Positions 14,723 through 19,805 of a DNA stretch of 19,805 bases are shown in pieces. Numbering within the stretch: position 1 is the first letter of the stretch; every line of letters begins with the position of its first letter. The notes beneath the pieces are model-generated. The model ran no database searches, was not told the DNA's origin, and was given only the letters and a program-made list of their open reading frames with translations. This DNA is from Stramenopiles sp. TOSAG23-3. Taxonomy: Eukaryota > Sar. Position numbers and translations under genes: made by a program. The stretch covers positions 1 to 19,805 of the forward strand of contig LT642389.1 in assembly GCA_900128585.1 (NCBI GenBank), read 5' to 3'.

Positions 14723-14760
14723 GCTAATTACTTTAAATAACAGCCAATTTTTTGTTTTTG
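14723..14760 (+). repeat. Dispersed repeat copy 3 (core AATAACAGCCAATTTT)
   Basis: GCTAATTACTTT, then the 16-nt core and a TTGTTTTTG tail, matching the copy at 4946-4990 with small gaps. This is about 9.7 kb from the other copies, again in a convergent 3' flank (between NOC2 and the 120-residue protein), in the same plus-strand orientation. Confidence 0.75.
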
Positions 14761-14864
14761 AAAATCTTGCAACACATGGTTAACACCAGCTTGTAAAGCC
14801 TTTTTGCCTGGGCATTGCACGCTTCACCCCGTCGTTTGCCTTTCTTTCTTTGCTTTTCCTCGGC

Positions 14865-15227
14865 TTACTCCTCTTCCTTTTTCCCGCCATAGCCAGTTTG
14901 CTCGGTGGAGGCAATCAAACCAAATACAAGTACAAAGTAGCTAAGACCCAGGGAAAACCAGAACCAGAGAACTCCGTCGTTGGATTTAACGAATTTTGTG
15001 TCTTGTACAGCGGCCGTAAAAAGTGCAAACAAACCGATTACAATACCGTACAAGGTGAGCAAAAGACCGCACGTAATTGCTAAATCTTGCGTGCTAAGTC
15101 CTGCGAAGCACACCTTATATGCGGCACGCTCTGCCATGTAAAGCGTTCGCTCCGTCTGTTGGGGTTTAAACGCTTCCCCTTCCACCTCCGCTTTCACCGC
15201 CGATAACTCAACTGCTTTGTCTGCCAT
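14865..15227 (-). CDS. Small two-TM membrane protein, 120 residues
   Basis: The ATG has A at -3 and the frame is of normal amino-acid composition. The N-terminal ~45 residues are polar (MADKAVELSAVKAEVEG). Two hydrophobic helices follow, at about 47-74 and 86-107, joined by a short charged loop (QDTKFVKSND). The tail is TGYGGKKEEE. There is no signal peptide, so both ends are expected on the same side, probably cytosolic. The terminal KKEEE has lysines at -4 and -5 and does not match the strict KKxx ER signal. I do not recognise the family. It converges on NOC2 and is divergent from the PX-domain gene. The hydrophobic pattern and good start context support it being real; function is unknown. 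Confidence 0.65.
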   Translation of the reverse strand: MADKAVELSAVKAEVEGEAFKPQQTERTLYMAERAAYKVCFAGLSTQDLAITCGLLLTLYGIVIGLFALFTAAVQDTKFVKSNDGVLWFWFSLGLSYFVLVFGLIASTEQTGYGGKKEEE

Positions 15228-15759
15228 TTTTTCTGGTATGATGCTTTTTTTAAATGAAAGTTTATCTGGTGTATATTTCTTAAAATATTATTTAAGTGCT
15301 CTAAACGTCTGTCTTGTCTGTTTATTTTTCAATACAAATCAGACGTGTTCATCTGTACAGAGAACAGATTTTGCAACGAACTCGTTTTTATTTATATACC
15401 GGTTGTGTATATGTACATATATTACAGAGAACTATATAGTGCTTCAGTTAGTAACAACAACAACATAAAATATATCATGGAATAACATGGAAAAACACCA
15501 TGTGAGCTCATATGGATGATGATTGTTTTACTTATCCCCCCTTGCTATTTTCATCTTCTCTGAGAAAAAATGTAATATGATCCTACTTCAAAAATTGGAT
15601 AAATAATTGTAGCATTATTAAACAGTACTTTTTCTATACTTTTTATAGGTACATTCTTTCTTTCTATGGCATAAAACTAGTCGTATAATAACGAACTACA
15701 CAAAGAAAGTGGTCAAATAGCTTCAATAAATAAGGCATAATAAATAATAATAATACTGT
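15228..15759. promoter_or_regulatory. Divergent spacer between the 120-residue membrane protein and PX-domain genes
   Basis: A/T-rich, 532 bp, no supported ORF. It includes an imperfect CATGG/CCATG inverted repeat near 15488-15512 and TAA-rich runs just before the PX gene. It must hold the promoters of both genes; none could be pinpointed. Confidence 0.4.
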
Positions 15760-16641
15760 ATGTACAAAATCAAATCGTCAATCTCAAAAAAATGCAACAC
15801 TTACACAGTAGGAAAAACAATATACTCGTCTAATAACCACATGCGTGTGGATTTAGACCATCACAAGAGTGAACTGAAATCCCTCGCCGATTCCCACAAG
15901 AATGAAAAGGCTAGAATAGATGCAGCCTGCAAAATTCAACGTTTTTACCGTACCATCAAGGGTCACATGCCTGGTCATCAAATCAAGAGTGTTATGCTGG
16001 AGTTGAGCAAGCAGCTCAAGTTTGCTAGAGAAACGGCACTTTCCGTACAAAACGAATTTCGCACAAAGAAGGAGGAGCACGAAGAAGAAAACCAAGAATT
16101 AAAAAAACAGATTGAAATGCTCCAGGCGCATTTAGAGTTCGTAGAAAAGGATGCTGCGGAACATGCCCGTGAAAAGTACTTTCATGCGCAAGAAAACATG
16201 AGGCTCAAGAATGCAGTCAAGAGTTTACAAGCGCAAATGAGCGGACAAGATGATCCCGCCGGGCTCCAAATTGCTTCAAAACCCAATGCTACAGAGATGC
16301 TTGCCCAACATTTTAAATTAACGATTCCTTCATTTGTGAACTTGGGCTCACACTACACATATCAGATAGAGATGGTGCTTCATGAAAAACGCTGGAGCTC
16401 TAGTTGCCGTTACAGCAACTTTTACGTTCTACATCAACAGATGCAAAGCGACAAAGAAACTCAGCCTTTACCAAAATTCCCACAACGGCATTTATTTACT
16501 CCTTCGGAGAGAGAAATGAGGGAGCGGCAAAGACTGTTAGAGGTATATATGCAAAAATTAGCAAGCACTGAAACTTCCTGGAAGAACGTAAATTTTGTGT
16601 CTTTAAAATCTATGTGTTCTGTTATCGTTTACTCGTATTAA
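15760..16641 (+). CDS. IQ-motif, coiled-coil and PX-domain protein
   Basis: This is a 293-residue frame. The first ATG (15760) has a poor context; the next, at 15841 (residue 28), removes a low-information N-terminus and may be the true start. AACKIQRFYRTIKGH (56-69) resembles an IQ motif, which binds calmodulin or a myosin-type light chain. Residues ~75-165 are strongly heptad-like and charged, predicting a coiled coil. FKLTIPSFVNLG (185-196) begins a PX domain: RYSNF (217-221) is the conserved RRYSxF strand, PLPKFPQRHLF (236-246) the proline-rich loop, and REMRERQRLLEVYMQKL (251-267) the following helix. PX domains bind phosphoinositides, often PI3P on endosomes; Arg217 is the expected phosphate contact. 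An adaptor role in membrane trafficking is inferred. The frame ends just after the PX fold; a splice donor (GTAAAT near 16588) could extend it differently. Confidence 0.75.
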   Translation: MYKIKSSISKKCNTYTVGKTIYSSNNHMRVDLDHHKSELKSLADSHKNEKARIDAACKIQRFYRTIKGHMPGHQIKSVMLELSKQLKFARETALSVQNEFRTKKEEHEEENQELKKQIEMLQAHLEFVEKDAAEHAREKYFHAQENMRLKNAVKSLQAQMSGQDDPAGLQIASKPNATEMLAQHFKLTIPSFVNLGSHYTYQIEMVLHEKRWSSSCRYSNFYVLHQQMQSDKETQPLPKFPQRHLFTPSEREMRERQRLLEVYMQKLASTETSWKNVNFVSLKSMCSVIVYSY

Positions 16642-16735
16642 TTAAAAATCTCATTTAAGCTGTTCCACTTACCCGGTACTTGATCTCATTTAATTTTTTT
16701 CTTATCCACAGTCAAAATTACACTACACACGGGCG

Positions 16736-16862
16736 GTACATCGAACCCGTACCTGTACCGGTACCTGGTATTATAGGTACAGGTACCTGTACCGTTCCGG
16801 TATAATATAATATTTATACCTGGTACGGTTCCTGGTATTAATACCTGTACCAGGTACCGTAC
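16736..16862. repeat. Cluster of 11 GTAC palindromes / degenerate GGTACC repeat
   Basis: Eleven GTAC tetramers occur in 127 bp, where about 0.5 would be expected by chance. Three are within GGTACC (16760, 16782, 16853). An 18-bp perfect palindrome, GGTACAGGTACCTGTACC, spans 16776-16793. CCTGGTAT and related words recur in both orientations, so the block can form cruciforms or extended hairpins. Confidence 0.85.
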
Positions 16863-17189
16863 TTCAGAAAAAAAACTGAACTTGTTTTTTCTAGCACCTC
16901 TAATATGAATAATGATGCTATTGCGCTGTAAAATAATAATATTATTACAGTCCACCACAAATTCGCACAATTATTTAATAGTATTACTACTACTACCGGT
17001 ATATATTACAGACGACCACATAACACACACGTTTTCGTCGCACGCGGTTATCTCTTCGTTCACGCTTTTCCTTTGCTTCAGATCATACATTCTTATTCAA
17101 TTGTTTCGTCTTTTTAAAGAATTTTAATAAACTGCGTGGTAGTAAAATGCGTGGGATACGTGCATGAACATTTTAGGCGCCTGCATTTC

Positions 17190-17196
17190 TATAAAA
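17190..17196 (+). promoter_or_regulatory. Possible TATA box (TATAAAA) before the PPR fusion gene
   Basis: TATAAAA ends about 25 nt before the ATG at 17222. If used as a TATA box it would imply an almost absent 5' UTR, so it may be fortuitous. Confidence 0.2.
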
Positions 17197-17221
17197 CATA
17201 CCTTACCTCTTATTTTCACCA

Positions 17222-19090
17222 ATGAACCTGGAAGATGAACAGCGTCTAAAGGCTCACAAACGTCGCCTGGAGTCTGGTGAACTCGACGGTCCCTGCAACC
17301 AACGAAAACGGAAGCGGTTGATGATGAAAATCGCTAAATTGAAAAAGAAATGTGCTGCCGATAATCTGAGTACCAGTGCTCCAAAGAAAAACAAGCTGAA
17401 CAGGAAGCAACGAAAAGTTAAAACTTTGCATTTGAACAAAGAGTTGAAGGAGCTGGCGCAACGCAAGCAACTAAAGCGCGCCCAAAACGCGTTCCGGAAA
17501 GGGGAGAGCCTTGGCATCGTCGACAAGCACTCGTACACCAACATGATCAATGCGTATATTCGTTGTGGGAAAAATGATATGGGAAAGCTCCTGCTGGACC
17601 AAATGGTTAAGAGAGGAATCGAGCCTTCAGTCGTTACGTACACAGTGCTGTTAAAAGGGGCTTGCGAAAGTGGAACGTTGCAGTTGGCGAAAAATATATT
17701 GTGTGATATGGAGCGATCTAGTGTTGCCCACAACTTACGAAGCTGTAACACGTACTTGCGTATGACGATGGACCCGGACTTTACGACGTACGAATACCTT
17801 GTCAGCCTGCTGTGCAGGGCGTTGCATGTGAACGACGCAGCTGAGATAATCAAGACTTTAGAAAACGAAACTTCGACCGATAATGTATCGCTGGATATTT
17901 GGCTAGCAAGAACATATGCGATGCTCCGCGAAAGAGCGAAGTCGCAGCATTTTTTGATCAGAGCACAGAACAAAATTGATAAAAACTCAATGCTAGACCA
18001 GCAAATTCAGCACAGGCGAGAGCGAACATCAAGAGAGAGAGAGAAGCACGACTTGTCGAGGGCACGGTCCATTGCCCAGTTTGCAAATCATCGTCAAGAA
18101 GAGTTGAGACTAAAACTTCACCAACTCGAACAAGTCCATCAGTACTGGTCGAACAGCAGTCCCTCTCTTAGCCACTATTTTAGGAATGTCATAGTAATTG
18201 GGGACATGGCTCAGGCCGCCGATGATCATATTGCGAAAACTGGCAATGAGAGCACAGGGAGCAATTCTACAGGTGCAAAGCATCTTCGAACAAATTTCTC
18301 TATAGCCAATCTAGAGGATCGGTACGGCTGCGCCGGTGGCAGAGAAAACAAAACGTTGCACAGATCGACCGTGGAAAAATTTGATGATTCAGGCAAACTT
18401 AACCTGCCCGGCCAGTCGATCAAGTTAGAAATTGGTGCTGGCACAGGAGAATGGGCACGATCACAAGCAAAGAGGGATAAATCATCAACTTGGGTAACAC
18501 TTGAGTTACGCAGTGATCGGGTGTACGAGACTTTCTGTGGCATTGCTCTCAACCATCAAAACAATGTTATCGCCATTGAGGGAGAAGCGAACAATGTTGT
18601 AGAAAATTGCATGCCCTCCCAAACGATTGACTGGATATTTATCAACCACCCCGAGCCACCGGAAAGAACTGGCGGAGAGAGTGATTCGAATGGTGCTCAT
18701 TTATTGACCTGCGACTTCTTTCGGCAATTGTTGCGCGTTTTGAAGCCAGAAGGAAAGTTGACTGTAATGACCGACAACCTACGATATGGACGGTCCCTTG
18801 TGGAAAATATTTCGAAGAACAGTTTCGTAGACGTTCTAAAAACGAATGACCACCAAGAGCTCGTGAAACTGGGCTCTACGTCTCAACAGCACGGTGAAAT
18901 TGTTCAGTTGAACCCAAATGCCCTCGAAAAGCAAGAAAGTACTGGGTTTGTCACACTTTACGAAGGCAATCCTGGCGAAAAGGCGGGGCACACTGTCGAC
19001 GCGTCCTCCCAATTCGGCCGCTTGTGGGACACCGGCAGTAAAGTTAGACGGTTTTACATGTGCGTTACACCAGGCGAGCAGAGAAGCTAA
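17222..19090 (+). CDS. PPR protein fused to TrmB-like tRNA (guanine-N7) methyltransferase
   Basis: This is a 622-residue ORF starting at the first ATG of the frame. The N-terminal ~95 residues are very basic. HSYTNMINAYIRCGKNDMGK opens a canonical 35-residue PPR (103-137); a second follows at 138-172 (VTYTVLLKGACESGTLQLAK) and a degenerate one near 188-222. Residues ~255-310 are highly charged and helical. The C-terminal half is a class I methyltransferase: LEIGAGTGEWA (402-412) binds SAM, TLELRSDRV (426-434) ends strand 2, IDWIFINHPEPP (469-480) is the TrmB motif IV position, and LLRVLKPEGKLTVMTDN (503-519) matches the TrmB vLkpgG...TDN segment. TrmB enzymes make m7G46 in tRNA; their usual PDPW is here PEPP. 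I recall PPR-TGM fusions from oomycetes and other heterokonts. RNA methylation guided by the PPR array, perhaps in an organelle, is inferred; no clear targeting peptide is visible. Confidence 0.85.
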   Translation: MNLEDEQRLKAHKRRLESGELDGPCNQRKRKRLMMKIAKLKKKCAADNLSTSAPKKNKLNRKQRKVKTLHLNKELKELAQRKQLKRAQNAFRKGESLGIVDKHSYTNMINAYIRCGKNDMGKLLLDQMVKRGIEPSVVTYTVLLKGACESGTLQLAKNILCDMERSSVAHNLRSCNTYLRMTMDPDFTTYEYLVSLLCRALHVNDAAEIIKTLENETSTDNVSLDIWLARTYAMLRERAKSQHFLIRAQNKIDKNSMLDQQIQHRRERTSREREKHDLSRARSIAQFANHRQEELRLKLHQLEQVHQYWSNSSPSLSHYFRNVIVIGDMAQAADDHIAKTGNESTGSNSTGAKHLRTNFSIANLEDRYGCAGGRENKTLHRSTVEKFDDSGKLNLPGQSIKLEIGAGTGEWARSQAKRDKSSTWVTLELRSDRVYETFCGIALNHQNNVIAIEGEANNVVENCMPSQTIDWIFINHPEPPERTGGESDSNGAHLLTCDFFRQLLRVLKPEGKLTVMTDNLRYGRSLVENISKNSFVDVLKTNDHQELVKLGSTSQQHGEIVQLNPNALEKQESTGFVTLYEGNPGEKAGHTVDASSQFGRLWDTGSKVRRFYMCVTPGEQRS

Positions 19091-19414
19091 TGCACCGATT
19101 AGCACTTGCTCTGAGAATCACCACGGTGGTGGGAATTAATTGAAAAGAGGGTTGGCAACCGACCACCCCACAAATATTATACGTTTAATCAAGATTTTTC
19201 AATCGGAGATAGATATATTATGCATATTTTATGAAGAAAAAATATTAATGCTATTCCTATATAATTTTACTATCGCTCTTCAAAAATAAGAAACACGACT
19301 GTCGTTGTTTTTCTTTACGTAAAATGCGATGGTAGACACCTGTTCAACAAAGCGTCAATTGTCCTTGGCGCGAAAAAAAATCTGACTCGATTTGCAAAGT
19401 ATGGAAGCGTTCCG
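19091..19414. other. Gene-free 3' flank of the PPR-methyltransferase gene
   Basis: A/T-rich, 324 bp. It contains a short CACCACGG/TGGTGGG-type imperfect inverted patch near 19119-19133. No canonical AATAAA was identified close to the stop and no ORF is supported. Confidence 0.4.
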
Positions 19415-19651
19415 TCAGAAAATGACAAACGAAAGCATGGAGGACGTATAACTGTATAAGTTTAGATCACACAACCGTTCCGCTTCCCACGTCTGCGCTT
19501 CAACGAGCGTTTGTAAATTGTTTGCCCTCAATTGACTTGGAATTACGGTTCCTAGGGACAATTTTGTGTGAAATGGGCGATTTGGACCAAACGCCACCCC
19601 AACAACCACTTGTTCATTTAATTGTGTTGGAATAACAAATCGCATAGGCAT
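19415..19651 (-). CDS. Possible small protein (78 residues) or terminal exon
   Basis: The frame starts with ATG (A at -3) and reads as a mixed, non-repetitive sequence (MPMRFVIPTQLNEQVVVGVA at the start), unlike the low-complexity frames elsewhere in the spacers. Its local base composition is more balanced than the flanks. I recognise no family. Upstream on the same strand, ACCATGG at about 19750-19756 begins MDFV, and a GT...AG intron (GTTAAC to AAAAG) could join it in frame, so this may be the last exon of a short spliced gene. The window ends 154 bp beyond the start, so the gene may also extend outside. Coding status is uncertain. Confidence 0.35.
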   Translation of the reverse strand: MPMRFVIPTQLNEQVVVGVAFGPNRPFHTKLSLGTVIPSQLRANNLQTLVEAQTWEAERLCDLNLYSYTSSMLSFVIF

Positions 19652-19805
19652 ACTTTTATCTATCTAAAACTACTTTTGAGCGTTTGAAATTAAGAAAAAA
19701 AACCTGTTTTCATAAAGATCTCTTCATTTCAAATAGTTAACACAAAGTCCATGGTACTTTTTCAATTCCGCGCCACAGATACTCGTCAATTGCAAATCGA
19801 CGGTC

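Larger units (their letters stand above)
14468..14864. other. Convergent intergenic region between NOC2 and the 120-residue membrane protein
   Basis: A/T-rich 3' flank of both genes. It contains a GC-rich stem-loop followed by T5 (14537-14579), an AATAAA and a copy of the dispersed repeat, each listed separately. No ORF was recognised. Confidence 0.5.
16642..17221. promoter_or_regulatory. Spacer upstream of the PPR-methyltransferase gene, with GTAC cluster
   Basis: This spacer separates two plus-strand genes, so it holds the 3' flank of the PX gene and the promoter of the PPR fusion gene. It contains the GTAC-rich block (16736-16862), an imperfect CTGTAA/TTACAG hairpin (16926-16950) and a TATAAA just before the start. 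The minus-strand frame through the GTAC block is low-complexity and is not called. Confidence 0.5.

Noticed and set aside
16686-16970. Minus-strand 94-residue frame
   Set aside because: It reads through the GTAC repeat, giving Tyr/Arg/Thr low complexity.
17254-17973. Minus-strand 239-residue open frame
   Set aside because: Antisense shadow of the basic N-terminus and PPR region of the PPR-methyltransferase gene.
1-19805. CRISPR arrays, rRNA, prophage or bacterial defence operon
   Set aside because: No spaced direct repeats, rRNA-like blocks or operon-like gene packing; the gene content is eukaryotic.

Overview
This window looks like nuclear DNA of a unicellular eukaryote, most likely a stramenopile (heterokont). 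It has single, mostly uninterrupted protein-coding genes on both strands. They are separated by long, very AT-rich spacers full of A/T runs and microsatellites, and there is no operon-like packing. Gene content is clearly eukaryotic: a NOC2-type ribosome-assembly factor, a PX-domain protein with an IQ motif and coiled coil, and a secreted LPMO-like protein with a possible GPI-anchor tail. The strongest taxonomic hint is a PPR array fused to a TrmB-like tRNA guanine-N7 methyltransferase, an architecture I recall from heterokonts. The LPMO-like protein is also of a type I associate with oomycetes and other stramenopiles. No rRNA, tRNA, CRISPR array or bacterial-style operon was found.

Layout. 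379-1068 (-): HAD-like small protein. 1948-2730 (-): multi-pass membrane protein. 3349-4851 (+): secreted LPMO-like protein with three Cys/Trp repeats. 5310-8069 (-): signal-anchored TPR/methyltransferase protein with an unrecognised C-terminal third. 9407-9616 (+): 69-residue one-TM protein. 9874-11211 (-): TGS1-like RNA-cap methyltransferase. 12458-14467 (+): NOC2. 14865-15227 (-): 120-residue two-TM protein. 15760-16641 (+): IQ/coiled-coil/PX protein. 17222-19090 (+): PPR-methyltransferase fusion. 19415-19651 (-): possible small ORF or terminal exon.

From 1948 to 16641 the genes alternate as divergent pairs sharing spacers of about 0.5-1.3 kb and convergent pairs. One divergent spacer (2731-3348) has a 32-bp alternating purine/pyrimidine tract, a T-loop hairpin and a G17 run. 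The convergent spacers at 4852-5309 and 14468-14864 share a dispersed motif with core AATAACAGCCAATTTT. One copy is paired with an inverted copy to form a hairpin flanked by 12-bp direct repeats, which resembles a small non-autonomous element. The spacer at 16642-17221 has 11 GTAC tetramers in 127 bp.

Three of the proteins carry a class I SAM-dependent methyltransferase domain, and the TGS1-like, NOC2 and PPR-fusion proteins all point to RNA maturation. Nothing shows co-regulation, so I treat this as loosely thematic rather than as a defined system. All functional names rest on reading motifs by eye; no database search was possible.
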